From the NCBI RefSeq assembly GCF_002434265.1, contig NZ_DJJS01000004.1:253079-317078 (forward strand): a DNA stretch of 64,000 nt, written 5' to 3'. The notes under the pieces were generated by a model. That model saw only the letters and a program-made list of their open reading frames with translations, had not been told where the DNA came from and ran no database searches. Source of the DNA: Pseudomonas sp. UBA6562 (GTDB lineage Bacteria; Pseudomonadota; Gammaproteobacteria; Pseudomonadales; Pseudomonadaceae). The position numbers and the translations under genes are program-made. Position 1 is the stretch's first letter, and each line of letters starts with the position of its first letter. Positions 8,369 through 17,577 of this stretch are shown here, piece after piece.

Positions 8369-10938
8369 GCCTTCTCCACGGGCTTTGGCAGTGACGACAG
8401 CAGCGCCATCACCAGCGCCGCCAGGTAGGGCAGCGACTGCACCAGCAGCATCGCCACCCAGAAACGCATGTCCGAGCTGGGCAGGCCCTGCACCAAGTAG
8501 ATGCCCCCGGCGGCGCCCCACAGCAGCAACATGATGAACACCTCTTCCCGAGCCTCCGACAATGCCTTGAAGAACCCGTGGCTGTCGGCATGTTTGGGTG
8601 TGCGGATGAACGGCATGCTGCTGGTGAAGAAACCGTACAGCACCGCTTTGGCGATGGTGTGCGACAGCGCCAGCCCCGCCAGCGCCGCGGCGAAGGCATC
8701 GCGCAGATCGACGCCCACCGCGCGGCGGTAGAGGAACACGATCTTGCCGACCTTGAAGAAAAACAGCGCCAGCGGCGGAATGGCGAAGATCATCAGCGGC
8801 GGATCGACCCGGTGCGGCACGATGATCATCGCCGCCGACCACAGCAACGCACCCACGGTGAAGAAGATGTTCATGCCATCGGCCACCCACGGCAGCCAGC
8901 CGGCCAGGAAGTGGTAGCGCTGGCCACGGGTCAGCTCGCTGCCCTTGCCGCGCAGCAGGGCGCTGGCGTGGTGCTTGATGATCTGAATGGCCCCGTAGGC
9001 CCAGCGGAAACGCTGCTTCTTGAAGTCGATGAAGGTGTCGGGCATCAGGCCCTTGCCATAGCTGTTGTGGGCGTAGGCCGCCGACAGCCCTTTCTCGAAC
9101 ACCCGCAGGCCCAGTTCCGCGTCTTCGCAGATGCACCAGTCGGCCCACCCCAGTTCGTCGAGCACCGCGCGCCGGGTCATGGTCATGGTGCCGTGCTGGA
9201 TGATCGCGTCGCGGTCGTTGCGGGTGACCATGCCGATGTGGAAGAAGCCTTTGTATTCGCTGTAGCAAAGCTTCTTGAACGCGCTTTCGTGCTGGTCGCG
9301 GTAGTCCTGCGGCGATTGCACCACGGCGATCTTCGGGTCGGCGAAGTGCGGCACCATGTGCTTGAGCCAGTTGCGGTCGACGCAGTAGTCCGAGTCGATC
9401 ACCGCGATCACTTCGGCATCGGGTGCGGTATGCGGCAGCAGGTAGTTCAGCGCGCCGCCCTTGAAGCCCGCCAGCGGCGCGACGTGGAAGAAGCGGAAGC
9501 GCTCGCCCAGGGCCTCGCAATGGGCCTTGAGCGGCTCCCACACGGCCGGGTCCTTGGTGTTGTTGTCGATCACCAGCACTTCGAAGTCGGGGTAGTCCAG
9601 CGCGGCCAGGGCGTCGAGGGTCTGCTTCACCATCTCCGGCGGTTCGTTGTAGCAGGGCACGTGCACCGACACTTTGGGCCGGTAGGGCGAGTCGCCCTCC
9701 ACCGGCAGGAATTCGCGGCGCCGCTTGTGCGTCCAGACCGCCTCGGCCAGCTCGTGCGCCTCGGTCAGCAGGACGATGAACACCCCGAGCGCGCCCAACG
9801 CCAGCAGCACCCCCACCGAGAGGCTGAACCAGGTGCTGTACTGCTGGCTGTAGTCGTAGGCGATCCACACCAGCACCGAGCCGCACAGGAAGGTAATGAA
9901 GGTCAGGAAGGTACGGCCGCGCTGGCGCAGCGACGAGCCATCGATCAGCAGCACCGCCAGGGCGATCATCGCCAGCACCACCGAAGCGACCGCCAAGGCG
10001 CGCCATTGCGGAATCGCCACCACCGGCCCTTCGAAATTGAATTTCTGCTGCCGCGCGGCGTTGAACACGCCCCAGTAGGCGCCCACCGAACCTTCGTCGC
10101 TGGCCTTCCACGGCTGGTCATAGGCCTCGATGACGAAGTAGTTGTAGCCCTGGCGGTTGAGGGTGTTGACCAGGGTTCGCAGGTAGATGGCCTGGTCGGC
10201 CTGGGTGGCATCGGCGCCGCCGCGCATGCGGCCGTTGCTCGGCCAGCCGACTTCCGACAGCAGCAACGGCTTGCGCGGGAACTGCTGCTTGAGTTCGCGC
10301 GCGCGCTCCAGCACGAAGGCGATGGAGTCGCGCATCGGAACGAACTCCCAATACGGCAGGATGTGCGCGGCGATCAGGTCGACGTGCTTGGCCAGTTCCG
10401 GGTGCTCCTTCCAGATGTGCCACTGCTCGCTGGTGGTGACCGGCACCTTGACCGCGGCGCGAACCCGGTCAAGGTACTGGATCAGGCCCTCGGGTGTGAC
10501 CTCCTCGCGGAACAGCGCTTCGTTGCCGACCACCACACGCACCACGCTGCGGCTGGTATTGGCCAGCTCGATGGCGGTGGCGATCTCGCGCTCGTTGCGC
10601 TCCAGGTCGGGGCTGATCCAGATGCCGACGGTGACCCGCAGGCCCAAATCCTCGGCCAGGCGCGGAATGTTGGCCTGGGTGCCCTCGACGGTGTAGATGC
10701 GGATGCTGTCGGTGAGCTTGCTCATCTGCTCGAGGTCTTGGCGCATCTCCTCGTCGGTCGGGTATTGCCCGCGCTGCGGGCTTTCCCCGAGGCGAAACGG
10801 CGAATAGGAAAAGCCGGAAATCTGCTCGGGCCAGGCCGGCGCCGACACCGGGCGGTTGATCAGCGCCCAGAAGCCGGTGAACAGGGCGGCGATGGCCAGG
10901 ACCACCACCAGGTTGAGGCCGAGTTTGCGTGAAGACAT
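8365..10938 (-). CDS. ndvB: NdvB-type membrane glucan enzyme: GH17 transglycosylase fused to GT2 glucosyltransferase
   Basis: 857 residues. An N-terminal membrane anchor (about 8-27) is followed by a GH17-like domain with both catalytic glutamates in place: acid/base Glu140 in VGNEALF and nucleophile Glu229 in LLLSEVGWPSNG. Two to three membrane spans (about 315-395) lead to a GT2 domain with DSDYC, CEDAELG and the QxxRW motif as QRFRW, then C-terminal membrane spans. P. aeruginosa NdvB has this architecture and makes cyclic beta-1,3-glucans linked to biofilm antibiotic tolerance; isolated GH17 domains of such proteins have beta-glucan transferase activity. The gene is monocistronic and divergent from tcdA. 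The product structure in this strain is inferred. Confidence 0.88.
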   Translation of the reverse strand: MSSRKLGLNLVVVLAIAALFTGFWALINRPVSAPAWPEQISGFSYSPFRLGESPQRGQYPTDEEMRQDLEQMSKLTDSIRIYTVEGTQANIPRLAEDLGLRVTVGIWISPDLERNEREIATAIELANTSRSVVRVVVGNEALFREEVTPEGLIQYLDRVRAAVKVPVTTSEQWHIWKEHPELAKHVDLIAAHILPYWEFVPMRDSIAFVLERARELKQQFPRKPLLLSEVGWPSNGRMRGGADATQADQAIYLRTLVNTLNRQGYNYFVIEAYDQPWKASDEGSVGAYWGVFNAARQQKFNFEGPVVAIPQWRALAVASVVLAMIALAVLLIDGSSLRQRGRTFLTFITFLCGSVLVWIAYDYSQQYSTWFSLSVGVLLALGALGVFIVLLTEAHELAEAVWTHKRRREFLPVEGDSPYRPKVSVHVPCYNEPPEMVKQTLDALAALDYPDFEVLVIDNNTKDPAVWEPLKAHCEALGERFRFFHVAPLAGFKGGALNYLLPHTAPDAEVIAVIDSDYCVDRNWLKHMVPHFADPKIAVVQSPQDYRDQHESAFKKLCYSEYKGFFHIGMVTRNDRDAIIQHGTMTMTRRAVLDELGWADWCICEDAELGLRVFEKGLSAAYAHNSYGKGLMPDTFIDFKKQRFRWAYGAIQIIKHHASALLRGKGSELTRGQRYHFLAGWLPWVADGMNIFFTVGALLWSAAMIIVPHRVDPPLMIFAIPPLALFFFKVGKIVFLYRRAVGVDLRDAFAAALAGLALSHTIAKAVLYGFFTSSMPFIRTPKHADSHGFFKALSEAREEVFIMLLLWGAAGGIYLVQGLPSSDMRFWVAMLLVQSLPYLAALVMALLSSLPKPVEKA

Positions 10939-11194
10939 AGGGATGCGTCGGTTCCGATGAAGCGGGGTCAGGTCAGTGACCGGCTGGGTGCAAGGACTGC
11001 GGACAGGCGCGAGGCCGCTCCTGAAGAGGTAGCCGAGATCCCGCTTTGTTGTCGTCCATTTCTGATTCTTCAGAGGGCATTAAAGCAGGGTTCTGCGTGT
11101 CTTTCCTAACCCGATACGGCCGATGGCGCCTGCAGTGGGTGTCGGTCGACCCGTGCGTGGCCTATACTGCGCGCCGTTTTTTCGGAGGTGAGCC

Positions 11195-12022
11195 ATGAGC
11201 ACAGAAGATCCGCGCTTCGCCGGAGTTGCCCGCCTGTACGGCGATCAGGGGCTGGAGCGCCTGCGCCAGGCCCATGTCGGCGTGGTCGGTATCGGCGGCG
11301 TGGGCTCCTGGGTGGCCGAGGCGCTGGCGCGCAGCGGCGTGGGCGAGATCAGCCTGTTCGACCTCGACGACGTCTGCGTCAGCAACACCAACCGCCAGGC
11401 CCATGCCCTGACCGGGCAGGTGGGGCGGGCCAAGGTCGAGGCCACCGCCGAGCGCCTGCGCGCCATCAACCCCGAGTGCGTGGTGCATGCGGTGGCCGAC
11501 TTCGTCACCCGCGAAACCATGGCCGACTACATCACCGAGGGCATGGACTGCGTGGTCGATTGCATCGACAGCGTGATGGCCAAGGCCGCGTTGATCGCCT
11601 GGTGCCGGCGGCGCAAGATCGCCGTGGTCACCACCGGCGGCGCCGGCGGGCAGATCGACCCGACCCAGGTGCAGGTAGGCGACCTCAACAAGACCTTCAA
11701 CGATCCTTTGGCCTCGCGAGTACGCTCCACGCTGCGCCGCGACTACAACTTCTCGCGCAACGTCAGCCGCAACTACGGGGTGCCGTGCGTGTTCTCCAGC
11801 GAGCAACTGCGCTACCCCAAGGGCGACGGCAGCGTATGCCTGCAGAAGAGCTTCGTGGGCGAGGGTGTGCGCCTGGACTGCTCCGGCGGGTTCGGTGCGG
11901 TGATGATGGTCACTGCGACCTTCGGCATGGTGGCGGCGAGCAAGGCGGTGGAGAAGCTGGTGGCCGGCGCGCGGCGGCCATCGGAGCGTGTTCGGGTGTC
12001 GGGGCCGGATACCTCGGTGTAG
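11195..12022 (+). CDS. tcdA: tRNA threonylcarbamoyladenosine dehydratase TcdA (CsdL)
   Basis: 275 residues, an E1/ThiF-like enzyme. The ATP-binding loop VGIGGVGSWV is at residues 31-40, followed by DLDDVCVSNTNRQ. It uses ATP to cyclise t6A at position 37 of ANN-decoding tRNAs to ct6A. In E. coli it works with the cysteine desulfurase CsdA and sulfur acceptor CsdE, whose genes lie directly opposite here. A strong Shine-Dalgarno, CGGAGGTG, precedes the ATG, and a TATACT box at 11163-11168 may be its -10 element. Convergent with csdE across a REP doublet. Confidence 0.94.
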   Translation: MSTEDPRFAGVARLYGDQGLERLRQAHVGVVGIGGVGSWVAEALARSGVGEISLFDLDDVCVSNTNRQAHALTGQVGRAKVEATAERLRAINPECVVHAVADFVTRETMADYITEGMDCVVDCIDSVMAKAALIAWCRRRKIAVVTTGGAGGQIDPTQVQVGDLNKTFNDPLASRVRSTLRRDYNFSRNVSRNYGVPCVFSSEQLRYPKGDGSVCLQKSFVGEGVRLDCSGGFGAVMMVTATFGMVAASKAVEKLVAGARRPSERVRVSGPDTSV

Positions 12023-12114
12023 CGAGCCTCACTCGCAAAGGCCGGCGCAGCTAGCCGCGCCAACACGGGTTCTGACCATCGGGTTGCTGCGCGTTGTCGT
12101 CGTACGCTGGACGT

Positions 12115-12243
12115 GTTGGAGCGGCTTCAGCCGCGATGGGCCGCAAAGCGGCCCCCGTCCAGGCGCTGCGCAATCACCTCAAGGAACTGGGTTGGATCCA
12201 TTGGAGCGGCTTTGCCGCCCATCGCGGCTGAAGCCGCTCCAAC
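12115..12243. repeat. REP doublet (REPIN) between convergent genes
   Basis: A 27-base element at 12115-12141 recurs as an exact reverse complement at 12217-12243. Each copy is itself a hairpin (GGAGCGGCTTCAGCCGC type, continuing to GGGCCGCAAAGCGGCCC or its relative). This is the typical form of P. putida-group REP sequences in inverted pairs between convergent genes. It may act as a bidirectional transcript end or protect the tcdA and csdE 3' ends. Confidence 0.85.
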
Positions 12244-12302
12244 AAGCTTAGGCCATCGGGGCTGCTACAGAGCGGCGTGCTTCGGCTCGATAGCCTGCGT
12301 CG

Positions 12303-12743
12303 TCAGCCCTTCGTTAGCAACTCTGCCATCCGCAGCACCACCGCATGCAAGCCATTACTGCGCGACGGTGACAACTGCCGCTCCAGGCCGAGCTGGGCGA
12401 ACCATGCGCGTAGGTCGAGTGCCGCCAACGCATCTCGGTCCAGGCCTTCCACTCGCACCAGCAACAGCGCAAGCAGCCCGCGCAGCAGGCGTGCATCGCT
12501 GGTGGCCTTGAACTGCCAGTCAGTGCCGTGATGCCGAGCGCCATTGTGCAGGGCGTCGCTGCGCTGCACCACCAACCACACCTGGCTCTCACAGCCATGC
12601 ACCCGGTTGGCCTCGGTCTTCTCGGCCTCGGCCATGGGCGCCAGGTGCTCGCCCCACTGCATCAGCAGGCGTGCCCGCTGCTCCCAGCCTTGTGCTGCGG
12701 CGAAATGCTCCAACGCGTCTTGCGCTTCGTTCGGCAGGTTCAT
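12303..12743 (-). CDS. csdE: SufE/CsdE-family sulfur acceptor
   Basis: 146 residues with the SufE fold; the acceptor cysteine is Cys51 in HGCESQVWL. It takes persulfide sulfur from the partner cysteine desulfurase and stimulates its activity. The gene overlaps the end of csdA by four bases (ATGA), so the pair is translationally coupled. Together with tcdA across the REP doublet, the context favours CsdE over a SufE of the Fe-S assembly operon, since no other suf genes are present. Confidence 0.92.
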   Translation of the reverse strand: MNLPNEAQDALEHFAAAQGWEQRARLLMQWGEHLAPMAEAEKTEANRVHGCESQVWLVVQRSDALHNGARHHGTDWQFKATSDARLLRGLLALLLVRVEGLDRDALAALDLRAWFAQLGLERQLSPSRSNGLHAVVLRMAELLTKG

Positions 12744-13945
12744 CGCAGCAACTCCAGGCCTTGGTCCAATGCGTCGAAGAAGCGCTGCACGTCGTCGCTG
12801 TCGTTGTACAGCGCCAGCGATACCCGTATCGCACCGTTGAGCCCCAGCCGAGCGAACAGCGGCATGGCGCAGTGGTGCCCGGCGCGGACGGCGATGCCCT
12901 GTTCGGTCAGCACATGGGCGATGTCGGCGTTGTGCACGCCTTCGACCACGAAACTGGCCAGCGCCGTCTGCGGCGCACCCAGCACGCGAATCCCCTGGCG
13001 CTGGTCGAGGCCGTGCAGCAACTGCTGGTGCAGACGCGCCTCATGCAGGGCCACTGCATCGCCATCCAGGCCGGCCAGGTAGTCCAGGCTCGCGCCCAGG
13101 CCGATCACCCCGGCGATCGGCGGCGTACCGGCTTCCAACCCTAGAGGTGCGTGGCGAAAGCTCGCCTCGTGGTAGTCGGCCAGGTGCACCATCTCACCGC
13201 CGAACTGCCAGTGCTTCACATGCGCCAAGGCCTGGGCACGGCCGTACAGCACACCGACGCCGTCGGGGCCATAGAGCTTGTGGCTCGACAGCACATAGAA
13301 GTCGCAGCCCAATTGCTGCACGTCGTGCCGGCCATGCACCACACCCTGGGCGCCGTCGACCACGCTCAGCGCGCCTTGCGCCCTGGCATGGGCCAGCAGC
13401 GGGGCCAGGGGCTGCCAGGTGCCGAGCACGTTGGACAGTTGGCTGATGGCGACCAGACGCGTACGCGGCCCGATCAACTGCAAGGCGGCATCCACCTCGA
13501 TCCGGCCTTGTTCGTCGATCGGCAGGATCACCAGGCGCAGACCGCGCCGTTGCGCCAGCTGCTGCCAGGGCAGCAGGTTGGCGTGGTGCTCCAGGGCGCT
13601 GACGGCGATTTCGTCGCCTGCCTGGAAGCCATGTTCCAGGCCATAGGCGAGCAGGTTCAGCGCCGAGGTGGCGCCGTGGGTGAAGACGATCTGCTGGGGG
13701 CTGGCGGCATTGAGCCAGGCCGCGACCTTTTCGCGGCTGCGCTCGAACGCCTCGGTGGCGAGCGCGCCGGGCAGGTGCTGGGCGCGGTGCACGTTGGCGG
13801 CGCCGTGGCCGTAGTAGTGCGCCAAGGCGTCGAGCAACGCTTGCGGCTTCTGACTCGTGGCTGCGCTGTCGAGGTAGGTCTGCTGCTGGGCTTGCAGGGC
13901 GGCGATGGCCGGAAAATCGGCGCGCCACGGAGAGGGCTGGAACAT
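12740..13945 (-). CDS. csdA: Cysteine desulfurase, CsdA/SufS family (class II)
   Basis: 401 residues. A PLP enzyme that removes sulfur from cysteine as an enzyme-bound persulfide. The PLP lysine is Lys223 in SSHKLYGPDG, and the persulfide cysteine is Cys359 in AGHHCAMPLF, the short-loop class II form. It is coupled to csdE. A 76-base gap separates it from dapD upstream, so both may be read from a promoter before dapD. SufS is the main alternative name; the neighbours csdE and tcdA argue for CsdA. Confidence 0.93.
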   Translation of the reverse strand: MFQPSPWRADFPAIAALQAQQQTYLDSAATSQKPQALLDALAHYYGHGAANVHRAQHLPGALATEAFERSREKVAAWLNAASPQQIVFTHGATSALNLLAYGLEHGFQAGDEIAVSALEHHANLLPWQQLAQRRGLRLVILPIDEQGRIEVDAALQLIGPRTRLVAISQLSNVLGTWQPLAPLLAHARAQGALSVVDGAQGVVHGRHDVQQLGCDFYVLSSHKLYGPDGVGVLYGRAQALAHVKHWQFGGEMVHLADYHEASFRHAPLGLEAGTPPIAGVIGLGASLDYLAGLDGDAVALHEARLHQQLLHGLDQRQGIRVLGAPQTALASFVVEGVHNADIAHVLTEQGIAVRAGHHCAMPLFARLGLNGAIRVSLALYNDSDDVQRFFDALDQGLELLR

Positions 13946-14021
13946 GATCGCGGGGCCTGGAAAGAAAACGGGGCCGGCATTGAGCCGGCCCCGAATCTTA
14001 GCACTTCGAACCGCGAGGTTC

Positions 14022-15056
14022 TCAGTTGTGCGCGTGCAGCGCCTCGTTCAGCTCGATGGCCGACTGGTGCGTTTTGCACTCGACCGCACCCGAAACCGAG
14101 TTGCGGCGGAACAGCAGGTCGGTCTTGCCGGCCAGGTCGCGCGCCTTGACCTCTTTGACCAGCTGGTTCTGGCCGTCGAGCAGTTGCACCTTGGTGCCGG
14201 CGGTGATGTACAGGCCCGCTTCCACGGTATTGCGGTCGCCCAGCGGGATACCGATACCGGCGTTGGCGCCGATCAGGCAGCCTTCGCCCACGGTGATGAC
14301 GATGTTGCCGCCGCCCGACAAGGTGCCCATGGTCGAGCAGCCGCCGCCCAGGTCCGAGCCTTTGCCGACGAACACGCCGGCCGAGACACGCCCTTCGATC
14401 ATGCCCGGGCCTTCGGTGCCGGCGTTAAAGTTGACGAAGCCTTCGTGCATGATCGTCGTGCCTTCGCCGATGTAGGCGCCCAGGCGCACGCGGGCGGTGT
14501 CGGCGATACGCACGCCGGCCGGGACCACGTAGTCGGTCATCTTCGGGAACTTGTCGACCGAGAACACCTCCAGCAGCTCGCCTTTGAGGCGCGCTTCGAG
14601 TTGGCGCTCGGCCAGCTCGCCGAGGTCGATCACGCCCTGGCTGGTCCAGGCCACGTTCGGCAGCAGCGGGAAGATGCCGGCCAGGGACACGCCATGGGGT
14701 TTGACCAGGCGATGCGAGAGCAGGTGCAGCTTGAGGTAGGCCTCGGGGGTGGAGGTCAACGCGCCGTCTTCGGCCAGCAGGGTGGCGACCAGCGGCTTGT
14801 GGCTTTCGGCCAGACGGGTCAGCAGTGCGCCTTGCGCGGCATCCAGGGGCTTGACCGCTTCGGCCAGCTGCGCGGCCTGCGCGGTGCTGAAGGCGATGGC
14901 CTGGTTGCCGCCCTGGTAGCCCAGGATCGGTGCGATGGCGGCCACCAGCTCGGCGCTGGGGTTGAGCAGAGGCTGCGCGTAGAAGACTTCCAGCCAGTTT
15001 TCCTGACGGTTCTGGGTGCCGACCCCGAAGGCCAGGCTGAACAGGGTAGTGGACAT
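14022..15056 (-). CDS. dapD: Tetrahydrodipicolinate N-succinyltransferase DapD
   Basis: 344 residues, the long Pseudomonas/actinobacterial-type DapD. It transfers succinyl from succinyl-CoA to tetrahydrodipicolinate, the first committed step of the succinylase branch to diaminopimelate. The C-terminal half is a left-handed beta-helix of hexapeptide repeats (around GAYIGEGTTIMHEGFVNFNA and GGGCSTMGTLSGGGNI). It lies 40 bases downstream of the ArsC-like gene. Confidence 0.96.
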   Translation of the reverse strand: MSTTLFSLAFGVGTQNRQENWLEVFYAQPLLNPSAELVAAIAPILGYQGGNQAIAFSTAQAAQLAEAVKPLDAAQGALLTRLAESHKPLVATLLAEDGALTSTPEAYLKLHLLSHRLVKPHGVSLAGIFPLLPNVAWTSQGVIDLGELAERQLEARLKGELLEVFSVDKFPKMTDYVVPAGVRIADTARVRLGAYIGEGTTIMHEGFVNFNAGTEGPGMIEGRVSAGVFVGKGSDLGGGCSTMGTLSGGGNIVITVGEGCLIGANAGIGIPLGDRNTVEAGLYITAGTKVQLLDGQNQLVKEVKARDLAGKTDLLFRRNSVSGAVECKTHQSAIELNEALHAHN

Positions 15057-15096
15057 GGGATTACCTCATGCAAATGGGGAATGAGACGGCTGGCGT

Positions 15097-15444
15097 TCAG
15101 GCCAGCGCGGCGGCGTAGGTCTCAGGCTTGAAGCCCACCAGCGTGCGCTCGCCCAGGTCGAGGACCGGACGCTTGATCATCGACGGTTGGGCGAGCATCA
15201 GCTCGATGGCCTTGGCCTGGTCGAGGTCGGCCTTGCTGGCTTCGTCGAGCTTGCGGAAGGTGGTGCCGGCGCGGTTGAGCACGACTTGCCAGCCGTGCTC
15301 GTCGCACCAGCGGCCCAGGCGTTCACGGTCGATGCCTTGGGTCTTGTAGTCGTGGAACTGGTAGTCGAGCGACTGTTGCTCCAGCCAGCTGCGCGCTTTT
15401 TTCATGGTGTCGCAGGCTTTGATGCCGTAGAGGGTGTAGGCCAT
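15097..15444 (-). CDS. ArsC/Spx-family thioredoxin-fold protein (YffB type)
   Basis: 115 residues with an arsenate-reductase-like fold. A single active-site-type cysteine is visible (Cys11 in KACDTMKKA), with no CxxC. The C-terminal part has the family features RAGTTFRKLD and PSMIKRPVLDLG. The YffB branch has no proven arsenate role. In Pseudomonas it is commonly found just upstream of dapD, as here, and probably shares its transcript. Function is uncertain. Confidence 0.88.
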   Translation of the reverse strand: MAYTLYGIKACDTMKKARSWLEQQSLDYQFHDYKTQGIDRERLGRWCDEHGWQVVLNRAGTTFRKLDEASKADLDQAKAIELMLAQPSMIKRPVLDLGERTLVGFKPETYAAALA

Positions 15445-15769
15445 TGAATGCTGAGGGCAGTGCCGGTCGGGCCGGCGCTTGCCCGCGATCTCCGGGGAAA
15501 AATTGATGGGCGATTATGCGGGAATGGGTCGGCGAGCGCCACGGGGGCGGGAACCGAACCCCGGTGGCAGGCCTCTACACCGTTCGACCCGTGGGCGCGT
15601 CGAGGCCGACGCCTGTACCTGTCCGTCTTCGACGAAGGTGCAACGGTATCCCGCCCGCTGCTGGCGCTAGGCTCTTGAGCCCAAGATGCCTGTATCGGTC
15701 GGCCAGCCGTCCCGCGCAGGCCGACCCGCCGTCGTCATCTCTCCGTTACCCGTAAAGGAACTCCGCCCC
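15445..15769. other. 325-base gap without a supported gene
   Basis: This separates the divergent ArsC-like gene and the antiporter. It must hold both promoters. Short open frames on the plus strand (15448-15678 and 15516-15755) have no recognisable motif and no convincing start signal, so I do not call them. A GTAAAGGAA sequence just before 15770 is the antiporter ribosome-binding site. Confidence 0.5.
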
Positions 15770-17422
15770 ATGCAGTCCGCCTACACCGTCCTCATCCTGC
15801 TGACGCTGGTGAGCCTGTCGAAATTGCTCGGACGCATGATCCCGCTACCGGTGCCGTTGCCGCTCCTGCAGATCGCTGCCGGGGCGCTGCTGGCCTGGCC
15901 TACGCTGGGCTTGCACGTAACGCTGAACCCCGAGCTGTTCCTCTTTCTGTTCCTGCCGCCGCTGCTGTTCGTCGATGGTTGGCGCATGCCCAAGCGCGAG
16001 CTGTGGCGCCTGCGCGGGCCGGTGGTGGCGCTGGCCGTGGGGCTGGTGCTGTTCACCGTAGTGGGCGCGGGCTACTTCATCCACTGGTTGTTGCCCAGCA
16101 TTCCCTTGCCGGTGGCCTTTGCGCTGGCGGCCATCCTGTCGCCCACCGACGCCGTCGCCGTGTCGGCGATCACCCAGAACCGTTTGCCCACGCCCTTGAT
16201 GCACATGCTGCAGGGCGAGGCGCTGCTCAACGACGCCTCGGGGCTGGTGACCTTCAAGTTCGCCTTGGCGGCCGCCATCACTGGCGCTTTCTCTCTGGCC
16301 GAAGCCAGCGTCACCTTCATGCTGGTGGCGCTGGGCGGCCTGGCCGTAGGTGTGGCCTTGAGCTGGCTGGTAGGCAGGCTGCGCATGTGGATGATCACCC
16401 GCGGCTGGGACGACCCGGCCACCCATGTGGTGTTCATGCTCTTGCTGCCGTTCGCTGCCTATGTGCTGGCCGAGCGTTTGGGCGCGTCGGGTATTCTCTC
16501 GGCGGTGGCTGCCGGCATGATGCAGAGCTGGCTCGACCTGCTGCCGCGCCAGACCAGCACGCGCTTGCTCAACCGCAGTGTGTGGTCGTTGCTGGAGTTC
16601 GCCTTCAACGGCTTGATCTTCCTGCTGCTGGGCTTGCAACTGCCGGACATCGTCAAGGCAGTGGCAAGCCACGAACCGTCGCTGTGGCCCACGTTGGCCT
16701 ATCGCTGCCTGGACGTGCTAGCGATCTTCGTGGTGCTGGTGGTGCTGCGCTTCGTCTGGGTGCAGAGCATCTGGCGCGCCATCGGCGCGTGGCGGCACTG
16801 GCGCGGCAAGTCGGCCCTGGTGCTGTTGCCCAGCGCCCGTTCCTGCTGGTTGCTGACGTTGGGCGGCGTGCGCGGCGCAGTAACCCTGGCCGGCGTCATG
16901 TCGGTACCGCTGTTGATCGGCGCAGACCAGGCCTTCCCCGAGCGCGACCTGCTGATCTTCATCGCCGCCGGGGTGATCCTGCTGTCGCTGGTCAGCGCCT
17001 GTGTGGCCTTGCCGTTGCTGCTGCGCGGGGTGGACAAGAGCCCGGACGAGCGCCGGCAAAAGGAAGTGCAGGACGCTTGGCGCCGCACTGCCGAAGCGGC
17101 CATCCACGCCTTGGAAGCGCAGGAGGTGGTCGACGCCGAAGCGCCGCAAGACGCCACCCAGGCGACCCTGGCCGTGGAACTCAAGGCGCGTCTGATGGCC
17201 GAGTACCGTGCCGAGCTGGACCGCTTCGAAGACACCGCCGAGGCCCGCGCGGTCGCGCAGCAGATGGACGCCCTGGAGCGCCGCCTGCGACTGCACGCCT
17301 TGCGGGCGCAGCGTCTGGAACTCTACAAGCTGCTGCGGCAACGGCAGATCGGCGATGAGGTGGTGCGGCAGATATTGGGGGAGCTGGACTTGAGCGAGGC
17401 CAATCTGGGCTCGGGCAAGTAA
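15770..17422 (+). CDS. Na+/H+ antiporter, CPA1 family
   Basis: 550 residues from MQSAYTVLIL; an upstream in-frame start would add 28 polar residues before the first membrane segment and lacks the AAAGGAA site found here. About a dozen membrane spans occupy residues 1-430, and a cytoplasmic charged helical tail follows (about 440-550). The transport motifs SPTDAVAVSAI and the Asn-Asp pair in LLNDASGLVTF (near 154) are typical of CPA1 exchangers of the NhaP/YjcE type. It should exchange Na+ (or K+) for protons at the inner membrane. Ion choice cannot be read from the sequence. Confidence 0.93.
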   Translation: MQSAYTVLILLTLVSLSKLLGRMIPLPVPLPLLQIAAGALLAWPTLGLHVTLNPELFLFLFLPPLLFVDGWRMPKRELWRLRGPVVALAVGLVLFTVVGAGYFIHWLLPSIPLPVAFALAAILSPTDAVAVSAITQNRLPTPLMHMLQGEALLNDASGLVTFKFALAAAITGAFSLAEASVTFMLVALGGLAVGVALSWLVGRLRMWMITRGWDDPATHVVFMLLLPFAAYVLAERLGASGILSAVAAGMMQSWLDLLPRQTSTRLLNRSVWSLLEFAFNGLIFLLLGLQLPDIVKAVASHEPSLWPTLAYRCLDVLAIFVVLVVLRFVWVQSIWRAIGAWRHWRGKSALVLLPSARSCWLLTLGGVRGAVTLAGVMSVPLLIGADQAFPERDLLIFIAAGVILLSLVSACVALPLLLRGVDKSPDERRQKEVQDAWRRTAEAAIHALEAQEVVDAEAPQDATQATLAVELKARLMAEYRAELDRFEDTAEARAVAQQMDALERRLRLHALRAQRLELYKLLRQRQIGDEVVRQILGELDLSEANLGSGK

Positions 17423-17577
17423 TTTCGGGGGCGGTACTGCTGCTGAAGAGCACTGTCGCGCAAGGCTTTGGCAGCGCCTCGCAACCGGTCATACACCTTG
17501 CCATCCAAGGAAAGCGGATTTGAATCCAACGTACCCCTCATGGACAATCGCTGCTTTTGGCCCGAAAGGATGCGGTG

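Noticed and set aside
8578..10932. 784-codon open frame on the plus strand opposite ndvB
   Set aside because: A shadow of the GC-rich ndvB codons on the other strand. The product is rich in His, Arg, Gln and Val repeats with no domain, and ndvB has full catalytic motifs.
15448..15755. Short plus-strand frames before the antiporter
   Set aside because: No motif, Arg/Pro-rich translations and no start signal.
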